DNA of 64,000 nt from Kwoniella bestiolae CBS 10118 (Eukaryota > Basidiomycota > Tremellomycetes > Tremellales > Cryptococcaceae): the NCBI RefSeq assembly GCF_000512585.2, contig NC_089246.1, positions 1,886,999 to 1,950,998 on the forward strand. The letters run 5' to 3'. Within the stretch, counting starts at the first letter, position 1, and each line of letters begins with the position of its first letter. The notes below the pieces were generated by a model. It ran no database searches, had not been told where the DNA came from, and was given only the letters and a program-made list of their open reading frames with translations. Positions 12,148 to 25,207 of the stretch are shown one piece after another. The translations under genes were made by a program, and so were the position numbers.

Positions 12148-12355
12148 GCGATGGTTGAGCTTAGAAAGGAGGAGCAGCAAATTGTGCTGGGAGAGGGATG
12201 GCAGGGACTTGCCGCAATATAATAGAAATAGTTAGAATGAATGGGTAGTTTGGCATATGCATAATCTATAATAGGGACAAATGTATCAGTTGAGCTAAAT
12301 CAGACAAATGAGCGATTTACTTACTTTACAGATTTAAGTTTCGAATCAACACCGA

Positions 12356-13206
12356 TCACTTCGCCATCTTCTTCAACTTCTCCCCAAAAGTCTCATCCCA
12401 CTGCTTGGTCACTGCTATCCCCGGACCCGCTGATACCGTATCCTGATTGTTCTCCCAACCTTTCACCACATCCGCCATGAACTCATCCACCGACAGCGCA
12501 CTGGGACTATTCTCCTTTTTGTTATCATCTGGGTTGACCCTATCTCTATGTAAATCCGATTCTACCTGGGGCGGGACAACCTCTATAACCTTGATCTTAC
12601 TGTCTTCCGCGGCTAGCTGTTGTCGTATATTGGTAGTGAACATATGCACCCATGCCTTCGTGCCGTTGTATACTGGGTTGATCACACTGAAAGGGATGAA
12701 TCCCAAGACCGACGAGACGTTCATGATGACCGCACCGTTTTCTAGGTTGACGAAATGATCCTGAATGAATTTCACGGTAAGGTACATGGGTCCACGGATG
12801 TTGATATTGATCTCTTGGTCTGCCGAGTTGAAATCGAACTTGTAATCTTTCGATAATACATGTAAAGGTCTCTGAACACCGGCATTGTTGATGAGACAAT
12901 CCACATCGGGATGATCTTTGATGATCTGTTCGATGGCATTGGAAATCTCATTCAAGGACGATCCAGTATCCAAGACATAATACCCTGTAGCACCGATCTC
13001 GGAGGCCGTAGCTTTGAGGGTTGATTCGGTCCGACCAGCGATCAATACTTTCTTACCACGCTTGAGCAGCTCGACGGCCATTGCTTTGCCCTGTGCGGTG
13101 GTGATCAGCGGATGCTCAGTGCGAGGAACAGACTCTGACTCACCAGACCACCCCCTCCGCCAGTGATCAGAGCGCATTTGAATGAGAGACTATCGACTGG
13201 AGCCAT
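12356..13206 (-). CDS. short-chain dehydrogenase/reductase
   Basis: Two exons (13206-13144, 13090-12356) give 265 residues. The intron sits inside the cofactor motif, which splices to ITGGGGGLGKAMA (TGxxxGxG). Other classical SDR marks are NNAG, the catalytic Ser in NVSSVLGF and YNGTK (YxxxK). AGRTES after the second strand, with an Arg, favours NADP(H). The C-terminus after the active site is short and soluble. The DltE/oxidoreductase-like pattern suggests a carbonyl or alcohol oxidoreductase; the substrate is unknown. It converges with the ZIP gene, with about 210 bases between stops. Confidence 0.88.
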
Positions 13207-14246
13207 TTTTAAGATAATTTGTGGTGGGATGCATATGGTAGAGTTGTAAGCACAGATGTGCTCTGTCGCTTTATATACATATTTGCACGTATAACTAACT
13301 AGCACACTGAATAGGAACATACGTTGACACTACGAGTATGATCTTACACTGACATCATCCCTCATTCGCCGTGCCATCTCGTCATAGATAAACTTAGAAC
13401 CACATGCTTCAAGTGCTGGCCCCAATATCATATATATATCGGATCAATGATGTTCCATGTTGATTTCACGTGATGATTGATATACATACATATATATATA
13501 TATATGCCCTTGTGGGTTTCAATGATAACTATATATGTACAGAGTAACCTTCATCCCATCGATAACTGACTACTGTATGTACTTTATCAAACCTGGTCAG
13601 TGACCGTCTCTTGGCAAGAAAGCAGTGCATTGCTGCGGGTGATGATGAGTCCAGATCTCATTGTTCAATGCATATGCGGTCATTCATCCCCTTGTTATCT
13701 CCACCGCCGGTCACCGAGAGAGAGAGAGAGATCCGATCGCATGGTACTTCCCACTCGGGCACCGACAAAACATCCTTTCTATTGGTACTCGTAGTAGCTA
13801 ACAAACCATACACACTCACATGTGCATAGCACATCCGACTATACTCCATACGCATCCTCGCCAAGCATCAGCATCAAGCAATCGACCAGCTTGCTAGCTC
13901 GCTAGCTTGCTTCCATGCACAGCTCAGAGAGGGGAGTGGTCGTCGTTGACCGATGTGATAAAACTCTGCCGATGATGTTCCGCCAGACCAAAGAGGATGT
14001 CCTTTTTCGGTGTTCCCAGTTCATCATCATCACCGCCTCGCCGATAGATGTATATGGTATATATATACGTATATATATACTCTGATACATACCTTTGGAT
14101 GAAGGATGAACGGGTCACAACTTCTTCATCTCCTCCTTCTTATCTCACCATCTCCAAAGATCACTTGATATCTCATACTCGCACTCTCAATTGGTAGATC
14201 ACGGATATCAGCAAAGACCACATCAACAAGTGTATCATCATTCAAC
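13207..14246. other. intergenic with AT and GA simple repeats
   Basis: About 1 kb between the divergently transcribed SDR and RTA1-like genes. It contains TATATA tracts at about 13430-13440, 13487-13507 and 14053-14082, a GAGAGAGA run at about 13720-13730 and nested GCTAGCTTGCTAGC-like sequence near 13890. Several frames cross it but none has protein-like composition. Confidence 0.5.
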
Positions 14247-16016
14247 ATGGATTGTGAGTTGTCTTGATCGTTCAATCAATACCTCTTTATCCAACGCTCA
14301 ACTAATCATCTTCCTCATTCATAGGTTACGTCTTCGAAGCCAACAACTTCACTCAAGCTCCCTTTGAATGTAACAACGTACAGGGGTCACCCAACTTGCT
14401 CACTGGCGTGATAGAATACGCTCAATATGGATACAACCCCTCGGATATCTGGAGTTACGTGTGAGTTCGAGTCATCCAGTCAATCTATCAAGGCGTTGCT
14501 GATAGGTATATATCCCAGGTTCACCGCTGTATTTGGTGTCGCACTTCGTATGTCGTATCGCTATCTCACTTCATCATCGCGATCACCGCTGACAGACTCT
14601 ACTTCGCCAGTCGCTCAAATCTTCTTGGGTGTATTTTGGAGAACATGGTGGACTCTGCCCACGCTAGCTGCTGGTACTGCTGGTAAGTCTTGATACGTTT
14701 GAGAGTTGTCAGTGAGTGACTTGATTGATGCGCTGCGTATAGTCGAGGTTATCGGAGTAGGTGACTCGTCCACCATACCATTCGTACTCAGCTGACACAG
14801 TCATCTTCACAGTGGGGCGGAAGAGTTTGGAGCGTGGTCTCATTGGCATGGACACCTAATGAAGGTGGTGTATGGGATAGTGCATACGGAGCGTACATCA
14901 TGCAGTGAGTCGTGGTCATCCACCCTGTCTAAAAGGTTCATCATACTGACTGCATCCCCGCAGAATCTGTTGTCTCGTCATCGCACCTACTTTCTACTCT
15001 GCGGCAAACTATATCCTCTTCGGAAGGTGAGTCGCAATTATCCTGATGATCTCCATTGAGCACAAGCTGATATCGCCTTACCCTCGCAGGATTATTGCTG
15101 CTGCTGGGTGAGCTCACATCGTTCCACTCCCCAAATACCCACACTGACCAACCCCTCAACAGCCCAACCTACGTCTCCCTCCACAGTCAATCGTTCTCAA
15201 CCATCTTCGTCATCGCCGATATCGCTTGTTTAGTGATTCAAGGTGCAGGAGGTGGTATCGCAGGTACAGCAGACGATCAAGATGGATCGGATATGGGTGC
15301 ATACATCATGACTGCGGGTGTCATCTTGCAACGTGAGTGGGAGTTTGCCAAGATCCACTCAAAGCTCTACTTCGTCTTGCTGATCCTACCCCACGCACCA
15401 CAGTCGTCGTCACCATTTTTTTCACCGGGCTGTTCGCCGAATGGCTCTGGCGACGAAGAAATTCCAAACCAGCTCGAAGACAGTTCAACCCCTTTGCCCG
15501 ATTCTACCGAAAGAAGAATCAAGCAGCCGCTGCACGAGAACACATCGAGATGTCACCTTCTGCTACACTCGTCGAGGACCCATCCATCGTTAATACTATC
15601 AAACCGGAAGATTCCAATAACTTTGCTTCAAGATCTTACAACAACATCCCCTTTGAGAACACGTTGCCAGAGAGCAAAGTCAAGTTGATGTGCGGGTTGA
15701 TCGCTTTCGGTACCCTGCTTATCATCATTAGGTGGGTGTGGTATAGCTATAGATGTACCACCTTTGCGTAATAAAGCTGATGTCATGTGCCTTTCAGATC
15801 CGTATACAGATCAGTCGAATTGCTTGACGGTTGGGAAGGTGCGATCGCCATCAACGAGCCTCTCTTCTTGGGTTTGGATGCTTTCTTGATGGTGAGTTAT
15901 TCATCCAGTGTTGCTTGGTAGATCGAATGTTGACCAAAGGATCTCACCAGGCCGTATTCGCTATCACCTATGCTGTGGTCCATCCCGGTCTGGTGTTCGG
16001 AAGACGTCTCTTCTAA
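14247..16016 (+). CDS. RTA1-like lipid-translocating exporter family membrane protein
   Basis: The gene has about eleven exons. The first is only 7 bases (ATGGATT) and joins to give MDCYVFEANNFTQAPFE. The assembled product has about seven hydrophobic helices. The family signature regions are present: PTYVSLHSQSFSTIFVIADI followed by QGAGGG, and later FRSVYRSVELLDGW with NEPLFLGLDAFLM, then a final VVHPGLVFGRRLF. RTA1/RSB1-type proteins confer resistance to aminocholesterol and similar drugs or flip sphingoid long-chain bases; which applies here cannot be read from sequence. Unusually, a hydrophilic insert of about 70 residues lies in a cytosolic loop (QFNPFARFYRKKNQAAAARE onward). It sits next to a Zn2Cys6 regulator that converges on it. 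Confidence 0.87.
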
Positions 16017-16442
16017 GGCTGTTAGCGATGGTGAGGAGAAGCCGGTATGTTGGACACGACATTGAGGGGTTTTTTGGAGTAGGGAATGTGAAGACAACCA
16101 TAGATGAACCTATAGCGTATGCTATGATATAGATGGACGGTTTTCACTTAACAAGCATGTATATAGATGTTTTCACATGTTTACATGTTGTGCAGTTACA
16201 CACTATCGCTTGCATTTTTCACTGACGCTACGCCGCAGCCAAGATCAAGTATCTTTACTGACTTGGGTCTTAACGATCTCTATGCATTTGCACCGTTCTG
16301 TGCAGTCTAGGCCAATTGCGTCTCGATCTACGGGTACATCCTGCATGTAAAATATGATACAACCTTTTCCTATTAACTCAACTGCTTGCACATTCAGTAT
16401 CAGCAATCTCCGTTCCCTCTAAAGACAAGTGGGACTATTCAC
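16017..16442. other. intergenic between convergent genes
   Basis: 426 bases between the stop of the RTA1-like gene and the stop of the minus-strand transcription factor. No coding signal seen; presumably two 3' untranslated regions. Confidence 0.4.
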
Positions 16443-19063
16443 ACTAGCCGCTTAATCCAGAGCACTCCCTTCGAGACCCGTTCCCGGACAAGAGCTTCCT
16501 AGCTTGACCACCTGCTTCCACATTGCGTTCGGGTTTCAATTCGGCCAGATCGACCTTCCAACAACGCTCGATGCCTACTAGTGCCTCAGCCCTATGGATT
16601 ACGCATACGCACACGGATTAGCTTAGATTCCATGCACTGAACGAAGCGCGTACTGACGCTAGTTTGATGTGTGCTAACTGTTGCAGATAGCTACTTATGA
16701 ACTGTACGTCTTTAACATATGGTGCAGCCGCTAAATGAGGGACAAAGTCAGTCCTCAAACCTTTATATGGTTTATTCAGAGAGCTCACCAAATAGATCCC
16801 CGCTAGCTTCCAATCTCTTGCTCTCCCAGATCAACAGCGTAGCAACTCTACAGCAGATTCTATGGGGTGGTTGTCATGAAAGTCAGCAGCAGCATTGTCA
16901 GGAAGGTGTCACCCACATGACAGCGAAAAGGTTGATATCGCCAATATTCTGCATCTGGTTCGTCAGCGAGGCGCTAAACCACGCACAGCGACCCAGACCC
17001 ACCGCATTTCTCAGCAGATGCAATACACCCAGGATCTTCCTAGCCGCTTCTAAAGCCCTTGGATCGGGCTGGTCGACCGAATCGATCGAATACAGTAGCA
17101 TCTCCGTACAGAGGGTGATGAATTGCTATGGACGAATTGCATCAGCAGTGATACTGCGGCACATTGTAATAACCTACTATAGTCGCGGTATCAGCGGTGA
17201 TTGTTGGTGTACCATCTGGCGATTTTTCCGTCTGCCTCAGCTCTGGAGGTATCATTTTGTTGAATCTAGCCATTGCACCTTCCAGTCTTTCTTGATCTGG
17301 GGATGATGGGCGAAGGGAGACCTGATACATCAGCTCGATAGCGAAGAGGACGTATCCACTGAAGGATCGCGAAGAGTCAGCCAGCATATCGTCAACGGAC
17401 CTGAGTCGAACTCACATTTCGGGCAGATGCTTCTGAGCACATGTTACAAGGGACGGATCGTCAAACAGATCAGTCACATGCTGATCGCACGTCGTTAGAT
17501 GCGGGTCATTCTGTGATACGGTCAGCCATACATTCATGGAAGAATTTCTGACTCACAGTCTCGTACTCCGCCCATGGACGGGGAAGAGGAGTTCTGATTC
17601 TCTGCACATCAAATCCACCCGGAAGTTCAAATGAGATGGACGTGCATCGGTCGACCAAGTACAATGTCCAGCTGGAGTATTGGGTTTGATGAGCCGAAAC
17701 TCACAACCTGACAACTATGCAATCGACTCACAACGCATATATCCGATCCGCCAATTCCAGCTGCGAAAGAGCCGGACTGTCCCGTTTCCTTCCTTCTCCA
17801 GGAGTGAGTTCGCATAGGTAGTCGACAGAAGATCTTATGCTGTCCAGACCAGTCGCTATGGCAAGTCTAGGTACAATTCAGTATGCCATACGATGATGAT
17901 AGAACTCACCGAACAGTCATGCCCATCATCGCCAAGCCCTGTTGGCTCAATTAGCACAGACCGATGTGAGTATACACCGTTTGCTCACCTCCATATGGCT
18001 ATCCACTCCAAAGAACCAAGTAGCAATCATAGTTCCCGCTCGGATCGCATCAAACACATGTTCCAGATTTTTCAAAGCTCGATCCAGCTGCTCCTTGGCT
18101 CTCTTCAAGAAGGTCATTTCTTGTCGTCGCAGCGATTCCAGGGGTGAACCTCTGCAAGTCATGAGGTACTGAAGCAGGTGTTCTTCAGCATAAACACAGA
18201 CACTCAAAAGTGAGATTAACCCACCATGGCATTCAACAAACACGGATGAGGACGTAACGCTGGGTCGGGTGATTGCAATCGAGTGTAGAAAGAGGAGATG
18301 TGCATGTCCACTCCAAAGACACGTTGGCCAGTGAAGTAGAGGAGTAGGCTGGGTTCGGTTCAGCCCGAGATCCTTTGAGATTGAACTTACAGATGGTCCC
18401 TTTCCACCACACTCAACTCTGTCTCTTCTGTCCTACCCAATACACCTTGCGCTAGTAGCGATGTGATGTCGACGTCATCCCAAGGTGAAGGCATGTTCTG
18501 CACCGGTCCCATCATACTAGGCACCACACCGATCAAGTTGAACTCCTGACTCCACGGTGTGCTGTCGTAAGAGGTGGACATGGTCGAGCTGGACTGCAAT
18601 GTGTCAAAGGGTCTTCCGCTACTAGGTGCACTATTTATGTCCATCTGTGAAAGAAGATCTATCGAAGAGGATGAAGACGAGTGGGTAGGGATGGAAGGTA
18701 TCGTCGAGGGTTGAGCAGGAGGTGAGCTGTCGCTGACACTGGTCGGAGTGGGGTTGTATATACATTCTCTGTTCTTCTTTACGCAATTCGCACATGCTGG
18801 TTTCTCTGCGGGGCATCGCTAGAGGGACAGATAGGATGTGTCAGTTGAGCCATGTACGTCTGATGCATCTTGCTACTTACTATCTTTCGTGCTTTACATG
18901 ATTGACAGGCATCGCCTCTGTGTGAATGTACTGTTAGACCAACTCCCCGTCAACGACTAGTCAACTCACCGAGCGAGTGGTCCTAATATATGGGGTATCA
19001 TCAGCACGGTATCCCCCTCTATCTGATGGTGATCCACTCACTGTGCTTGGGTACAGCGGGCAT
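16443..19063 (-). CDS. Zn2Cys6 fungal transcription factor
   Basis: Minus-strand gene with tiny 5' exons: a 22-base exon 1 from the ATG at 19063, then a 13-base microexon (18982-18970), then the exon starting at 18917. Together they read MPAVPKHRPLARGDACQSCK. The binuclear cluster is complete: CQSCKARKIRC, then CANCVKKNREC (CX2CX6C twice). After a Ser/Thr/Pro-rich linker come the acidic DVDITSLLAQGVLG region and helical middle-homology segments (for example LKRAKEQLDRALKNLEHVFD and YVLFAIELMYQVSLRP). The last exon ends ECSGLSG with stop at 16443-16445. The internal exons of the 16.4-18.3 kb part are approximate. It should bind CGG-type half sites; targets are unknown, although the adjacent RTA1-like gene is a natural candidate. 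Confidence 0.85.
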
Positions 19064-19448
19064 GCTGCAGGTGTGATCTTGTCTATAGATTAATCGTGAG
19101 GAAGGATGTTAGTTGATGACAGAGTGAGTGATAACAAGTGCTCCTTGAGATGAATGCTGTGTTTACACTTTTCATGCTTATTCATTCGTTTAACTTACGT
19201 AACGTACCTTGCTTAAATGCGGCATCTTAGAATTCTCGTCTTCGACTAATGAGTGATTGCTTCCATAAATCGGCGAGTCCATTCGATACATATCCCAGCA
19301 GGTCTCTGACTTCACGGTGATCCAGGCACTTGTTTATTATGTCTACATCATATTATTATGTTCCCATTTTATTGCAGAGCGGTTCCTTATTAACTTGAAT
19401 TCATTCCCAGTTGTCTCTTCTCCAACCCCAAGAGGTTTTAACGGGCAG
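19064..19448. other. intergenic, upstream of the transcription factor
   Basis: 385 bases holding the promoter of the minus-strand transcription factor and the 3' end of the esterase gene. No gene seen. Confidence 0.35.
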
Positions 19449-21731
19449 CTATCCCAAAAAGCCGAGGGCAGCATCCAGCTGAGCTCTTCGGTTCGTGTTG
19501 GAGGTCATGCCGGTGCTATTTGACTTGAAAGACATGATTGACGACTTTGATTGTGCATAGTCCTCCCATTCCAAATCTAAACGCATTGCTTCAGCTTGGC
19601 TTTTGTGTCAAGGGAAGCACACGTCGCAGCCCAGACTTACCTTTGGTTGAGGGATTGCCGGTGTGCACGAATGAGATAAGAGCTCGGCGCATATCCGTTC
19701 CGAGCTGCTGACCCCCTCTGGTCGCCGAGATCGTAGATCCAAACCACCAAGGAGTATCACCAGAGTGTGTCACCCCGAATTTTGCCTGAGTGGCACTGCT
19801 TGCGATGGCATCGGTCTGTTGACCAAAGCTTTTTGCCAAATGTTCCGTCAAGTTCCGCTGCAAAGAAATATATGCGATAAGAGTTCAAACCACTCACGAA
19901 TAGCCATAAACGGGTCTGGATTGGTTGACAAAGGCATTGAGTAGAAACTCTCTGTTTGCATGAAACAGGATATCGTTAGAAGCAGCGGCGGTACGAAGGA
20001 AAGCGGGCGGATAGGTGGGTACGAAGGAGGCATTTGCGATTGAAGGAAGGATTTCACTATCCGAGAAGCTGCCGCTTTGTCAGCCGACTGATCCCGTTCA
20101 CCATCATCCAGCTCAGGAGGCTCTCACTTCGCGTAAAGAGGCCATAAAGTGGATCCAAGCTTAGGGGTCAACGTCAAGAACGAGCTTCCCAAGTAGTTCG
20201 CCCCGTTTGCGGACGTGTTGAGAGGGTACGTAACGAAGCCTGTGAACTCGTCCGTCGTGGTACCCACCATCAAGGGGACATTGGCCACCTTGCCCTGTCG
20301 AATCAGGTCTTTAGGATCCAATGGGATCGCATCATCACCGAAAGTTGGGCCAAAATTGGATCCAAACATGTCCGAGCCGATGGAGTTCACGGCGGTCCAC
20401 ATGTCTGCCTCGGGGACGGATCGCATACATTCCACTGGGTCGGAAGAATCGACACAATTGGTCAAATTATAAAGGGTGTTCTGATAGCCGAGATACTTGA
20501 AGGGACCATTGTCATGGAGTCAGCGATAAGGGCATTCCCGTAACCAGAACGTTTCCAATCGCTTACAGCATCACGACCGTAATGCCAACCAAAAGCACCG
20601 GAAGAAACAAAAGCGCCGGAGAACAGTCCTTCGGGCTTTTGACCTTCTATTACTAATTGTCCGACGACTGATCCCTATTAAACCAGAGGAACATCAGCCG
20701 GATCAACAGCAACTGAAACTGGAAACACGACTGACCCCACCCGCACTTTGTCCGTAAATTGTCACTTTGTCCGGATCACCACCAAAATCGTAAATATGTT
20801 TTTTCACCCATTGTAAAGCCAAGCGCTGGTCCAGTATACCAGTATTGGTGGCGCCTACTTCGATCGCCTGTGCGCCAAGGAGACCTCCGTACGCTGAGAC
20901 TCTGTAATTGATAGAGACAAACACTATTGGCTGGCCAAGTGCGATCGAATCTTGCACAAGCTGACCTGGGTTGTAAGCCTCAAGCATGCTATGGGGATCC
21001 ATTGATCGAGGACATCAGTGTCGTTGGAACACAGGACGTTCATCAATCGGAAGACGGAACGGTTCCCCCGGTCCAGGAATCAAGGAGACTTACCTGTATC
21101 CGCTCACATAGTTTCCACCGTAGATCTGTGATGAATTATCAGCAGATTGCCTTGGACACATATATGGGCTGCACTGACCCAAACGAGAACAGGAAGTTTC
21201 TCCCCACTTTCCACGCCAGTGTGCCGAACGACGTTGAGCTGCAGGCAGTTTTCTGTCGAGACCTGAGATACCGAATTAGACCCATCAACACACATGTTTT
21301 CGGTGACCAAAGGTTTTAGTCGTCGAGGAACAAAAGATAGGCTCACGTTGTTGCCCGGTTGAGCACACACTGGGGGAGGCGTCGTCGCATTGAAAAATGT
21401 GACATTGTCTGGGCTCCAAGGCTGAGGACGCTGGAATCGTAATCTCCCGATGGGAGGTTGAGCGAAGGGAATGCCTGAAGTGTTGATCGGTTCGTCAGCT
21501 CGAGACAGAAACCCGAATCTTCGTGGTCAACGTACCGACGAATTGCTCTAGATTGGTGGTCGCATTGAGATAACCTTGGTAGGTGACCTGTTCTCCCCCT
21601 TCATAAATCGTTTTAACCTGGGGCGTGGCATTAACGTAGTCTCTTGTTACCTCTACCGGACCCGCCGCTGTGAGCGAGATTGCAGTAAGAACTGAAGCGA
21701 TTGTCGCCAAGTTAGTAAAGTGTGACCTCAT
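19449..21731 (-). CDS. secreted type-B carboxylesterase/lipase
   Basis: The start at 21731 encodes a signal peptide (MRSHFTNLATIASVLTAISL). The alpha/beta-hydrolase fold of the carboxylesterase family follows: GIPFAQPPIGRLRFQRP, the NCLQLNV segment with the disulfide Cys, VFVSINYRVSAYGGLLG, the nucleophile elbow IYGQSAGG (Ser in GXSXG), the acidic region TTTDEFTGF and a catalytic His in FGVTHSGDTPWWFG. The final intron (donor after the codons for NPSTK) restores the usual C-terminus DLEWEDYAQSK and ends ALGFLG at 19449-19451; reading through that intron would stop early at 19591. About nine exons. Expected to be extracellular and to hydrolyse ester bonds of lipids, plant esters or xenobiotics. 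A TATATAAG element (as its reverse complement, 21793-21800) lies about 65 bases upstream. Confidence 0.92.
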
Positions 21732-23362
21732 GTTTCAGAAAGGATAATCGAACATTGATGAAGCAAGGGGGAGCACGCTGCTGAAGAGCATTCTTATATA
21801 CCTCGTCCGATTGACCTATCAGACAAATCGGACGATAAGCATTTTATTCTTGCCGAGGCCATGATAAGCTTTCACAGGAGTTGTGGAAGAGTACAGTTTC
21901 GACCAAAATCACCTTATCAATACGTGACTTTGACTGTATATGGTTTCGGTAAAAGGTTTTGCCGAAATCGTGAACTTTTAACCGAAATTCGGTAGAACAG
22001 GCCATCCTGGGTAGACTTTTCGGCGCAGTGCAAATCAGAGGACGGCCCAATGTATGCTCATAGAGCAAATATCTCGAGGTGTGTGCGGAAGTGGATTGTC
22101 CCTGACATAGACCCCCAAAGCTGGAAGTGTCACCGATAGTACGTAGAATGAAGATTTCGCGGTTCAATGGGGAAGCCTGACGACCAGTCTCTCGCCTCTT
22201 ATCGCAGACATTGGTGTGAGCTTAATAAGCAAGGAAGTTCTATACGGGACATGGGGTATCAAGAGGCACAAGCAGAGCTGTTCGCGGGACCGTGATACAA
22301 GGATTCCTTTCTGGCACCGGTCCATTCAAATATTATACTTAGTCGTCATATCATCTTTATTTCATCATTGTGTTTGCCAGCGGCCCCTCACCGCTGTCTA
22401 CACTGTTTCAGCATAAAACTACACCCTCATACTTTTACAACTCTTCCAGACCTCTTCTACACACAGTATCGTCATGAGCCTACTCGTTAATGAGATCCTC
22501 TGGGTTATGGAAAGATCTTGGGTGGTTAGACGGGATGAATAACGTTGTGGGATGGAACGTGAGGACTTACAACCATAGTGATAGCGAATGGCGTATGTGA
22601 GGAGGGGTGTGAATTGATTTAGTAGTCGTGTCTTGTCTTGTCTTGTCTTGTTCGTTCAGTATGAGTGATCCAATAAGTACAATTGATGATGACTGAGGTG
22701 GAGTAGACGGTGAGTCTATGAAGTGGTGATCGGCGACAAGGAAGGTCGAAATAAGAACCGCCTTCGCTTTTGGCAAAGATTGAATCAATATTCCACCAGC
22801 TATCTCGGAATACAGATCTGAGTAATTGCCCCTTGCGATCAATTCAAAAGTTGCGATGGCGTTTTGTTGCCCTGTCCCCGCTTTTTGGGTCCTGCTTATC
22901 ATTATTTATTTAAAACTCTACAAATACACTTTTTCCGCTTAATTTGTAGTTACGAAACACAACTGGCTTAAGAATGCTGACAGTCTGGACAGTGATGTCT
23001 ACTCAGGCTCTACAAGGTATTGACGAAACGAAATGTTCAAGTGCCATTGAGACATGTATATATGCTTGTGTGTGCTTCTCCACTGGTGAGTGCGAGTCTG
23101 TGCGATGGTTTACCAAAAAACACAACGTGGTAAGCCACATCAACGACCTCATCTGGTTCGGTCTTGATGCATTAAAAGTATTATTCTGATTGCGCTACAG
23201 ATGAAATATTTGCGTGAGGCTCAACGTCAATGTCGGGGAAACTTCCTCTTGCACATCTTGTATCACAGTGCTGGGTTCCGCAGGCAGCATCGTTCACCCA
23301 GCAGTTTGTCGAAAGGGCGAGAAGAGAGTGGCAAAGTATGCATGTTGTATGATATCTAGATT
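21732..23362. other. 1.6-kb intergenic with a doubtful small frame
   Basis: No recognisable gene. One minus-strand ATG frame (22902-22567, 111 codons) exists, but it has no domain and its C-terminal part is drawn from a GTCTT microsatellite near 22625-22650, so it is probably chance. The rest has no splice-consistent coding. Confidence 0.4.
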
Positions 23363-24870
23363 CTATCGATGTTCGGGGACCTTTATGATAACAAGGTTAG
23401 CGGGTCTATCTGACGCAGAAAGCAAATATGGTGATTCACTTACTATGTTGGGCAAAGGTTCATCTTTCAGCGCTGCAAGGATATTGTCTAAAACCATTAA
23501 AGCCATCTTATCACGACTATCCCACGTTCTGAATTTTCCAGTTGCGTCAGCAAAACCCTTCCTTTGTCTCGTCCATGCTACAGGAGACGACTCACTCCGT
23601 TCCCATGTGAGGGAGTAACGTCACATTGGGATATTGGAATAGCTCCGGATTGATGGCTGGCTCGTCTGGATAGACGTCAAGACCGACCCCATGTAGCTTT
23701 TGGGATTCAAGTGCGTCGAGAAGGGCAGTCTCGTCTACCAAACCGCCTCTACAGTACAGAATTTGAGCATTACTTCGAGAGAAATATCAGGTTTTATATT
23801 TGCTTACCTAGCGGTATTGACAAGCACGCTCTTCGGCTTCATTGCGTCAAATTGAGCTTTCCCAAAGATGTTCCTGGTATGATCGTTCAGCTATGCCAAA
23901 TGTTCTTGTCAACTCAATTTTCCATGAACGTGTTGGCTGCAAAGGTAACATGATGTATGCACTGACGGGAAGATGGATTGAAACAACATCTGATTCTGCA
24001 AGCAGTTCATCCAGAGTTGCCTTGTACTCTATCGGAAAATCTGAAGGAGGGTTCGCAACTTCACGGCGATTATGATAGAGTATTCTCATACCCCAACCCA
24101 AAGCCATACGTCTAGCGACTACCGTACCTATCCCTCCCAGACCAATTATGCCCAAGGTTTTGTACTCGGGATCCCGAGCGAGTGGTAATGCTTTCTTCCA
24201 TTTGCCTGTGATTGTCATCGAATCATGAGTTTGGAGATCCTCATTCGGGAAGAGCCAGGTAGACATTTACCTTCACGACAGGCTACCTCAGCTCTCGAGA
24301 ACTGCCGCATGGCTGATATTATCAGGTATGTAGAGGTAGTCGCTGTCGCATCATCGACAGCGGACGGTGTATGGGTTACCTGTCGAAGATTTGCGAACAT
24401 AAGTGGTGGATGATTTCTAAGTGGTATTGATGCACTCACAGTGACTCCTTACTTCTCGGCTGCAGCCACGTCTATATCATCGTATCCCGCTCCTACTACA
24501 GGCGCAATGCGTGTTAGTTCTTGCCAATTTCATCATGAAGCTGGGAGCTGACGTACAATGGGAGACTGTTTTGCAAGTCTCGGGTAAACAACTGAAGAAT
24601 TCTTCGCCCAGGTATCCAAAGTAACTTCCCGGATCCCGATAATGGTAGATAGCAGTGAGACCTCGATACTTGGTCTTCAAATCTTCCTGAAACTCTGGCA
24701 TGCTCTTCGATGAGAGCTCTACGATGTCGGCAAAGGGTGAGACCCTGGCGAAAAACTGTTCGCGGATATAGGGCATGGGACCTGCAGATCGATAATCGAT
24801 CAGCTGCAGTGTTCCTCGTGATTCGCGGACAGCACTCACCCATCAAAAGTACCACCCTGCGGGACGACAT
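23363..24870 (-). pseudogene. D-2-hydroxyacid dehydrogenase with one in-frame stop
   Basis: Exons read from the ATG at 24870 give a complete NAD(P)-dependent D-2-hydroxyacid dehydrogenase of the glyoxylate/hydroxypyruvate reductase type. The markers are GAGYDDIDVAAAEK, HTPSAVDDATATT, the nucleotide-binding IGLGGIGTVVARR, SDVVSIHLP, MKPKSVLVNTARGG with the catalytic Arg, LDVYPDEPAINPELF (catalytic Glu) and LPHMGTE (catalytic His), ending VPEHR at 23363-23365. The only lesion is TAA at 24449-24451, between the Lys of AAAEK and GVTVTHTP, where relatives have one ordinary residue. No alternative GT-AG choice tried removes it. The gene would be cut to about one third. A recent nonsense mutation, a consensus error or rare readthrough are all possible. 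It shares a 337-base divergent promoter with the L-lactate dehydrogenase. Confidence 0.8.
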
Positions 24871-25207
24871 ACTGGGGCAGCTAAACTTGGTAAGAATGTT
24901 GATTGGAAGGATACACAAAGCTTCCGGCCAACGGGGGTATACTTATAACAATGTCATATGCCTGCCGAGAACTCCAATCGCAAGCAACACGGAAATACAA
25001 ATGAGCGACAGGCACGATGCAAAAGATGAGTACGGATATACGGCAGATCTGGTGTGAGCGGATCTACACAGCCGGAACACATTGCACCAGTCCGAAAAGC
25101 CTACACTGGTGATCGAGTTTGTCAACACTCAGATAAATTTGGATACATAACTTAACTGGTCATTTTTACAATTCCAAGATCGAGACGTCTTCCATAAGGT
25201 CTTCAAC
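24871..25207. promoter_or_regulatory. divergent promoter, D-2-hydroxyacid dehydrogenase / lactate dehydrogenase
   Basis: 337 bases between two opposite ATGs. The compact shared spacing suggests co-regulation of the D- and L-hydroxyacid dehydrogenases. No palindromic CGG element was clearly recognised here. Confidence 0.35.

Noticed and set aside
22567..22902. 111-codon minus-strand ATG frame
   Set aside because: Part of it comes from a GTCTT microsatellite and there is no domain or neighbouring exon.
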